NCBI GenBank assembly: GCA_001310375.1
Contig: BAXC01000007.1
Coordinates: 1-64,000, forward strand
Direction: 5' to 3'
DNA length: 64,000 bases
From: Bacillus sp. JCM 19041
Lineage (GTDB): Bacteria; Bacillota; Bacilli; Bacillales; Bacillaceae_D
Shown: positions 27,414-36,261 of the stretch, piece after piece
Position numbering within the stretch: the stretch's first letter is position 1
How the letters are laid out: every line of letters begins with the position of its first letter
Notes under the pieces: generated by a model
The model's input: only the letters and a program-made list of their open reading frames with translations
What the model was told of the DNA's origin: nothing
Database searches by the model: none
Position numbers and translations under genes: made by a program

Positions 27414-29065
27414 ATGAAAAAAAATTGGCTTTTAAGTTCGATGGCGTTAGGTTTTGCTGTAACGATGGCAGCTTGTACTACTGGAGGTTCTGCCGATGAA
27501 GAACCTTCAGAACCAAATGAAAATGAAGAAGGTGAAAATGAGGAACAAGCAGAGGATAAGATTTTACTATTAAATAACGGAAATGAACCGGTATCTTTAG
27601 ATCCTCAAATTGCTTTTGAAGCTGTTTCAAGTGCACCATTAAATAATATCATGGAAGGATTGGCACGATTAGGTCCGGATCATACACCAGAACCAGCAAC
27701 TGCAGAGAGCTGGGATATATCTGATGATGGGCTTACGTTTACATTTTATATTCGAGATGATGCAAATTGGTCAAATGGTGATCCAGTCACCGCCGAAGAT
27801 TTTGAATATGCATGGAAACGCCTTATTGATCCAGACACTGGTTCTTCAGCAGCATTTTTAGCTGATCTTATTGAAGGGGCAACTGAATTCAGTGAGGGAG
27901 AAGGAACTGTTGATGATGTAAAAGTTACTGCACTTGATGAAAAACGTTAGAAGTTGTTTTAACAAGTCCTCAACAATATTTCCTTAGTTTAATTACAAAC
28001 CCTTCTTTCTTCCCAGTTCATAAAGAAACCGCCGAAACAAACTCTGATTGGCACACGGAGGCTGATACGTACATTAGCAATGGACCATTTGAGCTTAGTG
28101 GTTGGGATCACAACTCAGAGTTGCGAATGACTCGTAACAATGAATATTGGGATTCAGACAATGTAGCACTAGATGGAGCAACATGGTTTATGATTGACGA
28201 TGCTATGACGGCTTATCAATTGTTTGATCAAGGAGGCTTACATTCTACTGCTCCTCCGGCTGATATGGCTGAACAGTTGATTGCAGATGGTGAAGTAGAT
28301 TTATATGATCAAGCGGGGACGTACTTCTATCGTTTCTTAGTTACGGAAGAACCATTCCAAAATAAAAAAATCCGCCAAGCATTTGCGAAAGCAGTTAACC
28401 GTGAATCAATCGTTGATAATGTGATTAAGCAGAACCAAGAACCTGCATCAGCCTTTGTTTCTAACGGTTTTACTGAACCCTCAGGTGAGGATTTCAGAGC
28501 TACTGGAGGCGATTATTTTGAAATGGATGTGGAAGAAGCAAGAACTCTTTTAGAAGAAGGAATGGCTGAAGAGGGCTATGAAGAGCTTCCACCAGTAACC
28601 TTATCTTATAGTTCTGGATCAAATGATCATCAGCGTATTGCTGAAACTTTGCAGCAAATGTATAAAGAAAACTTGGATGTTGATGTGGAATTAGAGGTAG
28701 TTGAATCAAGTGTATTCTTGGACCGGCAACGTGGTTTAGAAATGCAAATGTCTCGTTCTTCCTTTATTGCTGATTATGCTGATCCCATTAACTTTCTGGA
28801 AAGTTTTATTACTGATAGCTCGATGAATCGGACGGGTTGGTCAAACGAAGAATATGATCGTTTAATTGAGGAATCGAGAATGGAGGGTGATGAAGAAAGT
28901 AGATTTGAATTACTACATGAAGCAGAGTCCATTCTTCTTGATGAGATGCCGTTCTTTCCACTTTACTTTTATAATCAACCGGTCTTAGAAAATGATTCTG
29001 TGTCAGGAGTTGTACGTCATCCAGTAGGGTATATTGAATTAAAGTGGGCTGATTTAGAGCAATAG
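27414..29065 (+). CDS. dppE: Peptide-binding lipoprotein DppE
   Basis: About 550 residues after repair, normal for SBP_bac_5 proteins. The lipobox is VTMAAC (Cys about residue 21), followed by a strongly acidic linker (EEPSEPNENEEGENEEQAED), a common trait of surface lipoproteins in alkaliphiles. The binding domain has NGNEPVSLDPQIAFE, NWSNGDPVTAEDFEYAWKRL and NPSFFPVHKE. It captures peptides for DppBCDF. The frame breaks at about 27946 (one missing base in AAAAACG); repair gives DEKTLEVVL or DEKPLEVVL. Confidence 0.9.
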
Positions 29066-29075
29066 AAAAAGCAGT

Positions 29076-29103
29076 AAAAGGAAGAGCAACCTCTTCCTTT
29101 TTT
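29076..29103 (+). terminator. Hairpin after dppE, inside the dpp-ykf operon
   Basis: Stem AAAAGGAAGAG / CTCTTCCTTTT, CAAC loop, then a T run. As the ykf genes continue directly after it, it probably lowers expression of the downstream genes relative to the binding protein. Confidence 0.75.
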
Positions 29104-29122
29104 GCTTGTGAGGAGGATGAAT

Positions 29123-30052
29123 ATGGTATCAAAGAAACCAAAAATACTGAAACCTGGTGATACGATTGGTGTCATTGCACCAGCAAGCGCACCTTCATTG
29201 AGAAAGGTGTATGAGGGAAAAAAGATATATGAACAGATGGGATTACATGTAGTGATTGCACCTTCTGTTGGGAAAACGTTTGGCTACTTAGGGGGAACGG
29301 ATCAAGAACGTATTTCTGATTTAGAAGATATGTTTAGAAACCCAGATATTAAAGGGATCTTTTGTGCTTGCGGCGGTTACGGGACGCCTCGAATTGTTGA
29401 TCAACTCAATTATGAGCTCATTAGGGATAACCCAAAGATTTTTTGGGGGTATAGTGATATTACATGCCTTCATACGGCAATTTATCAAGAAACAGGCCTA
29501 ATTACGTTTCATGGACCAATGTTAAGTTCGGATCTTGCAAGTGATCGTGTACAGTCGTACACACTTGAAGGTCTTAAACAAGTATTACATGCAAAACCAA
29601 TTGTCATTGATGAGATAAGGGAATCACTTGTTGCATTAGAGGGAGGCGTTGTCACTGGACATTTAGTAGGGGGAAATTTAACGCTAATTTCTGGCTTAAT
29701 GGGTACAGCGTATGAAATTGATACAGAAGGCGCGATTTTGTTTATTGAAGAAATTGAAGAAGAGCCTTACCGAATTGATCGAATGCTAAACCAGCTCAAA
29801 CTTGCAGGTAAGTTAGATCAAGCAGCTGGTTACGTCATTGGAAACTTTAATGATTGTGAACCTAAAAAAAGAGAAAAGTCATTAGCGCTCAATGAGGTAT
29901 TGAACTATTATTTAAAGAAACCTGGAAAACCTTGTTTGAAAGGGTTTTCGATCGGTCATTGTAATCCAGCTCTATCAATTCCATATGGTGCGATTGCCAG
30001 ACTTGATGCAAATCAAATTACGTTAACTATTGAATCAGGAGTGGAGGAATGA
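29123..30052 (+). CDS. ykfA: LD-carboxypeptidase YkfA-type (S66)
   Basis: 309 residues from ATG 29123 (SD GAGGAGG). An S66-family serine peptidase that removes the terminal D-Ala from murein tetrapeptides in the cytosol. Motifs are the N-terminal GDTIGVIAPASAPS, the nucleophile region FWGYSDITCLHTAIYQ (the catalytic Ser is usually in the GYSDIT motif), the acidic FIEEIEEEPYRIDRML and the C-terminal GFSIGHCNP with the catalytic His. The product tripeptide would be further cut by the next gene product. Confidence 0.9.
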   Translation: MVSKKPKILKPGDTIGVIAPASAPSLRKVYEGKKIYEQMGLHVVIAPSVGKTFGYLGGTDQERISDLEDMFRNPDIKGIFCACGGYGTPRIVDQLNYELIRDNPKIFWGYSDITCLHTAIYQETGLITFHGPMLSSDLASDRVQSYTLEGLKQVLHAKPIVIDEIRESLVALEGGVVTGHLVGGNLTLISGLMGTAYEIDTEGAILFIEEIEEEPYRIDRMLNQLKLAGKLDQAAGYVIGNFNDCEPKKREKSLALNEVLNYYLKKPGKPCLKGFSIGHCNPALSIPYGAIARLDANQITLTIESGVEE

Positions 30053-30056
30053 CAAA

Positions 30057-30967
30057 ATGGAAGAAAAACGAGTTGCTGTTCCTGTTGCAACATTGTGGAC
30101 CACAAGCAATTCTCCAAGGGAAATTGATTCTATTATTCTAGGAAAAGACACGCTTTATGAGAAATGGCTTTCTAAACTCAATTATGATGAACGATTGGAA
30201 CTATGTTCAAGGAACCTTGTGCAAAGCCAAGCTTTATTTAATGAACCCGTTTTGATTTTAGAGGAGACGGATGGGTGGTCTAAAGTTATTTTACCTGAAC
30301 AATCAACTGTTAAAGCAGAGGCTGGATATCCTGGCTGGATACCTTCTAGTCAGTTGTCATCGGCGCCTAATGAATCGGGAAATCGAAAAGTACGAGTAAA
30401 GGGAAATACAGCTCCGTTATTTAGCGCAAACCATGAATTTTGGCTACAGTTGAGTTTTGGAACAACACTTGTTGTTAAGCAGATGTATGAACATTTTCTT
30501 CATGTAGATACACCACTAGGAGAAGGTGTCATCAAACAGGCAGATATAGAATGGGGATCGAGAGAGAAGGCTGGAAATCAACTAGTAGATAGTGCACGTC
30601 AGTTTATTGGATTGCCATATTTATGGGGAGGATGAGTGGCTTCGGTTATGACTGCTCTGGTTTTGTTTACACCATGCATAAAGCAAGCGAAATCATAATC
30701 CCAAGAGATGCTTCAAATCAAGTGCAAACAGGAGTTGAAGTCAAGGATGAGGAAATGACGGTTGGTGATTTGCTTTATTTTGCACATGAAAAAGGAGAAG
30801 GTGATGTTCACCATGTTGCTATGTATGCCGGTAATGGTGAGATGATACACGCACCGAAAACAGGAAAAGCCGTTGAACAAATTCCGATTTATGGTACGGT
30901 GTATGAACAAGAACACTGCGCAACAAGACGGTTTACTAGTAAGGCTTTGTGGAGGGATTTCTCATGA
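30057..30967 (+). CDS. ykfC: Gamma-D-glutamyl-L-diamino acid endopeptidase YkfC
   Basis: About 303 residues after repair. Two SH3-like domains (about 1-190) are followed by an NlpC/P60 domain with the catalytic Cys in GYDCSGFVYTMHK, His in DVHHVAMYAGNGEMIHAP. It has no signal peptide, like cytosolic YkfC, which cuts L-Ala-gamma-D-Glu from the diamino acid. The frame breaks at about 30631 (GGG to GG); repair gives LPYLWGGMSGFGYDCSG. It overlaps the next gene by 4 bp (ATGA). Confidence 0.9.
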
Positions 30968-31967
30968 AGGAAGTAATGCTCGAAATACAAGGATTAAAAA
31001 AGCACTTCAAAATTCGAAAAGATCAAACGCTTAAGGCTGTTGATGGTGTATCATTTTCTATCCATAAAGGAGAAATGTTTGGTTTAGTTGGTGAATCAGG
31101 TTGTGGTAAGTCGACTCTTGGACGGACTATTTTACGGTTGTATGAGCGAACGGAAGGGTCTGTAAAATTTAATGGGGAAGATGTTCACAAAGCGAGTTCA
31201 GAATTGAAAAGAAAACTAGATCGAAGCATGCAGATGATTTTTCAAGATCCTTACGCCTCGTTAAACCCAAGATCGATGGTTATGGATATCGTTGCAGAAG
31301 GTATAGATATACATAGGCTTTATAGTGGAGTACAGCGAAAGGAAAAGGTATACCAGTTGTTGGAAACAGTCGGTTTAAATAAAGAACATGCAAGTCGCTA
31401 TCCCCATGAATTTAGCGGAGGGCAAAGGCAGCGAATCGGTATCGCACGTGCGCTTGCGGTAGAACCAGAATTTATAGTCGCGGATGAACCATATCTGCTT
31501 TGGATGTATCGATTCAAGCACAAGTAGTGAATTTATTGAGAAAACTTCAACTAGAGCAAGGGTTGACATTTTTGTTTATTGCGCATGATTTGTCAATGGT
31601 AAGGCATATAAGTGATCGAATTGGCGTGATGTATTTAGGGAAGCTCGTGGAACTAACTACAAGTGAAAAATTATACAAAAAACCGCTCCATCCATATACG
31701 GAAGCATTATTATCAGCAATCCCAATTCCTGATCCTGACCTTGAAGACAAACGTGAACCAATTTTGCTTAGAGGAGAGATACCTAGTCCGATATTTCCTC
31801 CAACCGGCTGCGTTTTCCGTACAAGATGTCCTAAAGTAATGGATCGCTGTTCATTCGTTGAACCGGAAATTCGTGAATATGAGCCGGGTCATTTTGCTGC
31901 TTGCCACTTATATGACCATTATGAAGACTCTCGAAAAGAGGCTGCAGCTAGCAAAGTAACCTTGTAA
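30964..31967 (+). CDS. ykfD: Peptide ABC transporter ATPase, OppF/YkfD-type
   Basis: About 334 residues after repair. ABC motifs are Walker [11 protein letters not shown]-loop [13 protein letters not shown], signature FSGGQRQR, Walker B FIVADEPISALDV and the H-loop IAHDLSM. The C-terminal Cys cluster [15 protein letters not shown] is present. It probably pairs with DppD as the second ATPase. The frame breaks at about 31490 (CCC to CC); repair gives [15 protein letters not shown]. In B. subtilis an epimerase gene, ykfB, sits between ykfA and ykfC; here it is absent. Confidence 0.9.
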
Positions 31968-32004
31968 CTAATATCTAATTAAACCTTTTTATAGGGAGAA
32001 GTAT

Positions 32005-33109
32005 ATGAAATTCGTAAAACAAGCAATTAGTGTTTTTTTTATCGTTCTTATAGCGGGCTGTCAGGACGAAGCACGGTCTGGAACTACCGATTTAAACACA
32101 ATTGAATCACGTTTTAGTACTCCTTTTCAAAAAGAAGGAGAGCGCTTTAGACAGTTGGTAACTGTGGGAACAATTGGTGACATATTAATTCACGATCGCG
32201 TTTATGATGACGCGCGAGTCGAGGGAGGGTTTGATTTTTGGCCGATGTTAGAAGAGGTTGCACCTTATCTAGAAGAACCAGATATTACAATTGCCAATCA
32301 AGAAACAATGATTGGTGGGGAAGAAATTGGATTATCCGGATATCCGAGTTTTAATTCTCCTTTTGAAGTGGGGGATGCATTAAAGAAAGCTGGAGTTGAT
32401 GTGGTGACATTGGCTAATAATCATACGCTTGACCGTGGACCCAAAGCAATTATGAATGCATTATCGTATTGGGACAAATTGGATATGATGTACACGGGCT
32501 CATTTAAAGACAGGAATGATGCAAATGAACTTCGGATTGTTAAGAAGAACGGATTGTCCATAGCTATACTTAGCTATACGTATGGAACAAACGGCATTCC
32601 GGTGCCAAACGGGCAAGAGTACCTCGTAAATTTAACTGATCCAAGTTTAATGAGACAACAGATTGAAGAGGCAAGTGAACAGGCCGACGCCGTTCTTGTT
32701 GCATTACATGCTGGAGATGAATATGTTTATTACCCGAACAAGCAGCAAAAAGAATGGGTGCAGCTTGCAGCAGATAGTGGTGCAACAGCTGTAATTGGTC
32801 ATCACCTCATGTGTTGCAGCCTGCGGAATGGATAGAGAGTGAGCACAAGCATGATACGCTTGCAATTTATTCATTAGGGAATTTTTTATCAGGACAGTAC
32901 GACCATCCACGCGTGTCGGTGGTGTGTTTTCGTTTGAGCTTGAGAAGAGTAGTGCTGGTGGTGTTATGGTAACGAATCCTAGATTTTTACCGACGTATGT
33001 TCAATTTGAAGAAGAAAATAAAAACTATCGGGTAACGCCAATGAGAGATTTAACAGATGACGATCTTCCGGATGTTGAAGTTCATTTAAATGAAGTTGAG
33101 GCCATATAA
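32005..33109 (+). CDS. CapA-family lipoprotein (PGA_cap metallophosphatase fold)
   Basis: About 368 residues after repair. The lipobox is VLIAGC (Cys about residue 19). The PGA_cap domain has TVGTIGDILIHDRV (metal ligands), TIANQETMIGG, LANNHTLDRG and GHHPHVLQPAEW plus IYSLGNFLSGQ. The family is named after the poly-gamma-glutamate capsule protein CapA, but single copies without capBC, as here, have no fixed function. It starts 37 bp after ykfD and may be read with it. The frame breaks at about 32806 (CCC to CC) and 32914 (CC to C). Confidence 0.82.
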
Positions 33110-33157
33110 GTCAATGGTTACCTGAATTAGTTGTCATAAAGGATTAGGGGATAGGTT

Positions 33158-33543
33158 ATGAAACGTCAGCTTGCTTTATACATCTTTGCGATATTATTTT
33201 TTGGTGCTGGAGTTAGTCATTTTTTGATAGATCATTTTTTTATTGAGCGATGCCAGAGTGGGTCCCATTTCGCAAAACAATTGTTTACATTTCTGGAATT
33301 GTAGAGATGGCTATCGCGCTCTTATTAATTAATAAGCCAACGAGGGCTAAAGCTGGAGTATGGACAGCTTTATTTCTTATTCTTGTATTTCCAGTAAATA
33401 TTTATATGGCGTTCACTTCGGGGCAATATCAATTACCTGCTTATGCTTTATGGTTGAGGCTGCCTCTACAAATTGTATTCATTTGGTGGGTATTGAAAGC
33501 AACAAAACCATCTAGTCTAAAAAATCACACGACCTACATATAG
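33158..33543 (+). CDS. Small DoxX-like integral membrane protein
   Basis: About 128 residues after repair, with four membrane segments (LYIFAILFFGAGVSHFL, IVYISGIVEMAIALLL, VWTALFLILVFPVNIYM, LPLQIVFIWWVL). It resembles the DoxX/DoxD-like superfamily. The frame breaks at about 33250 (GG to G), giving FFIEAMPEWVPFRKT after repair. A DoxX-like protein (CatD) pairs with catechol dioxygenase CatE in B. subtilis; here a dioxygenase gene lies 470 bp away, but this protein is not obviously CatD. Confidence 0.65.
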
Positions 33544-33556
33544 GACGTGTGATTTT
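33521..33556. terminator. Bidirectional terminator between the DoxX-like and HxlR genes
   Basis: Stem AAAATCACACG / CGTGTGATTTT between convergent genes. Confidence 0.8.
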
Positions 33557-33567
33557 AATTAATTCGA

Positions 33568-33912
33568 TCAATTTTGTTCATGAGTTTGTGGATATGCATC
33601 AGCTATATGTTTAATGTGATTTGCACCCCATGCGTGCATAGCATCTAAAATGGGGGTTAAACTTTGACCATAAGCAGTCATTGAATACTCAACTTTTGGA
33701 GGAATCTGAGGGTAAACTTTTCTTTCAATAATATCGTGTTGCTCTAGCTCTCTTAATTGTGAGGTGAGCATTTTTTGTGTTATTCCTGGAATGGCGCGTT
33801 TTAACTCATTAAAACGCATAACATCTTTTGTAATGAGTTGGAATAAAATTTTATGTTTCCATTTACCGACAAGGATTTCTAAAGCCGTATCGACCTGACA
33901 AGATGATTCCAT
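33568..33912 (-). CDS. HxlR-family (DUF24) redox-type repressor
   Basis: 114 residues. A winged-helix HxlR protein: CQVDTALEILVGKWKHKILFQL, then RFNELKRAIPGITQKMLTSQLRELE (recognition helix) and the wing KVEYSMTAYG. Cys5 lies at the position of the sensing Cys of the thiol-based quinone/electrophile sensors YodB, CatR and HypR. The SD AAGGAG precedes the ATG. It is divergent from an extradiol dioxygenase gene, the arrangement expected for a CatR-like repressor of quinone/catechol detoxification. Confidence 0.85.
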   Translation of the reverse strand: MESSCQVDTALEILVGKWKHKILFQLITKDVMRFNELKRAIPGITQKMLTSQLRELEQHDIIERKVYPQIPPKVEYSMTAYGQSLTPILDAMHAWGANHIKHIADAYPQTHEQN

Positions 33913-33944
33913 TTATTAATCACTCCTTAGTTCAGTATCCTTAT

Positions 33945-33985
33945 ATATACTATAGTACAAATAAGTGCGTACTTACAATGTATAA
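33945..33985. promoter_or_regulatory. Probable HxlR operator between divergent genes
   Basis: The gap holds an ACTATAGTAC segment followed by TAAGT-GCGT-ACTTA, an inverted repeat of TAAGT/ACTTA at about 33963-33980. DUF24 repressors bind TAGTA/TACTA-type inverted repeats, so this is a plausible site covering both promoters. Confidence 0.45.
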
Positions 33986-34032
33986 GCTTTCTCGTTACAC
34001 TTATATTATCTTGAATGGAGGTGCATGTATTC

Positions 34033-34890
34033 ATGGATCGTACTCAAATGAGGATGGGTGAAGTTACCTTGATTGTAGCTAATATCAAGCGATCTATTCG
34101 TTTCTATAAAGAAGTGATTGGTTTCTCTTCTATCGAGGAAATGCCTCAAAAAGCAAAATTGTTTAATGGCAAAGGTGAATTACTCCTTGTATTAGAAGAA
34201 AATGATCAAGCTGTTTCGGTAAAAGCAAATCAACATTCTGGTCTCTATCACTTTGCGTTGTTGTTTCCTGATCGAAAAAGTCTTGCTGATCAATTTGTTC
34301 ATTTAATAAATAAACAAGTGCGGCTGGGTGGAGCGGATCATGCGGTTAGTGAAGCTATTTATTTGAATGATCCAGATGGCAACGGGATTGAATTGTATTG
34401 TGATCGCCCGCGTGATGAATGGAGCTTTACAGACTCCGGTGATGTTATAATGGACACAAAAGCTTTGGATGTAAATGGACTCTCAACTTTAGCTGGAGAT
34501 TGGAAAGGTTTGCCTGGCAGCACGTGTATGGGACATGTTCATATGCATGTAGCAGGTTTAAATGAAACTGAACAGTTTTATAGTGAATTACTCGATTTTC
34601 AAACGATGGCACGTTATGGTCCACAAGCATTATTTATGGCTGTAGGAGGATACCATCATCATTTAGGATTTAATACTTGGTCAGGCGAAGGAGCAACACC
34701 GCAGCCACAACCTGCAGCGGGAATGAAACAGTACAAGATACGTGTTCTTGATTCTTTAACATACAATGCTATGTATCATAGGATAAACGACAAGAATCTT
34801 ATTATTGAAGAGGGAAATGGCTTTTTTAAGGTGAAAGACCCTTCATCTATGGATGTTGAGATAGAGAATACTAATAATGTAAAGTACTAA
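34033..34890 (+). CDS. catE: Extradiol ring-cleavage dioxygenase/VOC protein, CatE-like
   Basis: 285 residues with two vicinal-oxygen-chelate modules (8-125 and about 165-285). Metal-ligand candidates are His in SGLYHFAL, MGHVHMHVAG and HHHLGFNTW, and Glu in GNGIELYCDRP. The length and layout match B. subtilis CatE, a catechol-2,3-dioxygenase. ATG 34033 is preceded by AATGGAGG with a 9-nt spacer; ATG 34015 overlaps that SD. The divergent HxlR gene supports induction by quinone-like compounds. Confidence 0.8.
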   Translation: MDRTQMRMGEVTLIVANIKRSIRFYKEVIGFSSIEEMPQKAKLFNGKGELLLVLEENDQAVSVKANQHSGLYHFALLFPDRKSLADQFVHLINKQVRLGGADHAVSEAIYLNDPDGNGIELYCDRPRDEWSFTDSGDVIMDTKALDVNGLSTLAGDWKGLPGSTCMGHVHMHVAGLNETEQFYSELLDFQTMARYGPQALFMAVGGYHHHLGFNTWSGEGATPQPQPAAGMKQYKIRVLDSLTYNAMYHRINDKNLIIEEGNGFFKVKDPSSMDVEIENTNNVKY

Positions 34891-34913
34891 GATAAAACGG
34901 CAATAGGATAAAC

Positions 34914-34946
34914 AAAAGGATCTTGGCTTAAGCCAAGATCCTTTTT
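34914..34946. terminator. Bidirectional terminator between catE and the stress-protein gene
   Basis: Perfect palindrome AAAAGGATCTTGGCTT / AAGCCAAGATCCTTTTT between convergent genes. Confidence 0.85.
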
Positions 34947-34951
34947 GTTTA

Positions 34952-35641
34952 TTATGATTTGGGAAGAGTCTCTTCTTTTAAAGTTGGATAGATCTTAGTT
35001 GGTTCTGTCACACGATCATCTGTAATGTGTACTTGCACCATCCGGTTATGCTTCATGAATTTGAACACACCATTATTAAAGTCTGTACCAGTCTCTTTGA
35101 AAAAGATTCCTTCGTATTTAGCTGCTTTTGTGTGTGTAAACATAAGTCGGTAACCTTGTTCATCTTCAACGACATATGCACGGACTCCTTTTTCAAAGTG
35201 TCCTTCTAAACCTTTGATTGCACGGTCACAAGAAACGACATGGAAATCGACAAAAGGGATTTCTCGTAATAGAACGTTCATAAACGAACCTTTTGTGATT
35301 TCTTCCCATCTACTTTTTGCAGTCTGGCCAATAATAATTTGGGTAATATGATGTTCTCTGGCGACTTCGGCAATTACTTTCACCGCCGGTTTCTTTTCGT
35401 TATCACGAATGATAAATTCTTCAACATCACATTCCTCTGAAAGTTCTTTCCAGCGGTCAATATATGCTGATTTCTCGGCATCTAGATCATCGTATGGCAG
35501 GGGGTCAACTGTCAATATATATAAAGGGCAGTCAAGCATGCCAGCAATCTTTGCACCACGTTTAATTAATCTTTCGCCGTTTGGACCGTAGTAGACGCAT
35601 ACTAAAATGCTCTCGTCCATACGTCCTTTTGCTTTTTTCAT
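34952..35641 (-). CDS. Universal-stress-type (KdpD-like USP) protein
   Basis: 229 residues from ATG 35641 (SD GAGGTG). The N-terminal half is a UspA/Rossmann-like domain of the type found in KdpD kinases: SILVCVYYGPNGERLIKRGAKIAG, and HHITQIIIGQTAKSRWEE (the GxTxxSR nucleotide loop). The C-terminal half (EQGYRLMFTHTKAAKYEGIFFKET) is not recognised. There is no kinase domain. It is divergent from the mrp antiporter operon; a link to ion homeostasis is possible but rests only on position. Confidence 0.7.
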   Translation of the reverse strand: MKKAKGRMDESILVCVYYGPNGERLIKRGAKIAGMLDCPLYILTVDPLPYDDLDAEKSAYIDRWKELSEECDVEEFIIRDNEKKPAVKVIAEVAREHHITQIIIGQTAKSRWEEITKGSFMNVLLREIPFVDFHVVSCDRAIKGLEGHFEKGVRAYVVEDEQGYRLMFTHTKAAKYEGIFFKETGTDFNNGVFKFMKHNRMVQVHITDDRVTEPTKIYPTLKEETLPKS

Positions 35642-35677
35642 GAAAGAGTTCACCTCAGTTTTAAGATAGTAAGTCAA

Positions 35678-36261
35678 GAAACAATGAAACAGTGACTAAT
35701 CGCTGTAGATCAAACTGCACTCAGTCAGCTCATTGCCACTGAGGCTTTATGAAACCAAGTCATTATATAACGAGGGTTCATGAATTTCAATCACTTATCA
35801 AAAAAACAAGCGGAAATATTCTTTATCCATATAAAATGCAAGGAAATTAAGTTTGCTTGGACGCTTGAAAATGTGACGATTTGGACACAACTAATCATTA
35901 CGAAGGCTAATCATGTGCATCGAGTTAGAAATTAGTATATACTTTTGGTTAGTTAGTAATCATCAACGATTCATTTTTTTGATAATCCTTCGATTTAAAC
36001 CTTCCACATTTAGATGTGAGGCATATATCCAGTTCCATTGGAAACTGGTCAATTGGACGTGCAGTGTTTGCATACCTGCGCGATTTTGCATTGTACATGT
36101 GAATTCCAATAATTTGCTTCCATCATACACCTTCTCTATAGGAAGCACAAGCGTTGATTGACTTTGTTTTTTTGGGGTAAACTTGGAATGATTTAATGAT
36201 GAAATGAATGCGTACATAGATGATTGATGATTGAATTGAAATACAAAAAGGAGGTTGTGTT
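35678..36261 (+). promoter_or_regulatory. Upstream region of mrpA with a candidate promoter
   Basis: 584 bases between divergent genes. TTGATT (36154-36159) and TAAACT (36178-36183), 18 nt apart, could be the mrp promoter, giving a leader of about 70 nt. The SD AAGGAGGTTGTG lies at about 36249-36260. The rest is AT-rich, with one doubtful minus-strand ORF listed separately. Confidence 0.35.
35963..36217 (-). CDS. Doubtful 84-aa ORF upstream of mrpA
   Basis: An open frame on the minus strand of 84 codons with varied composition (YDGSKLLEFTCTMQNRAG, TSFQWNWIYASHLNVEG). It has no SD before its ATG and I do not recognise a family. Its length is somewhat more than expected by chance in AT-rich DNA. 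Confidence 0.22.
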   Translation of the reverse strand: MYAFISSLNHSKFTPKKQSQSTLVLPIEKVYDGSKLLEFTCTMQNRAGMQTLHVQLTSFQWNWIYASHLNVEGLNRRIIKKMNR

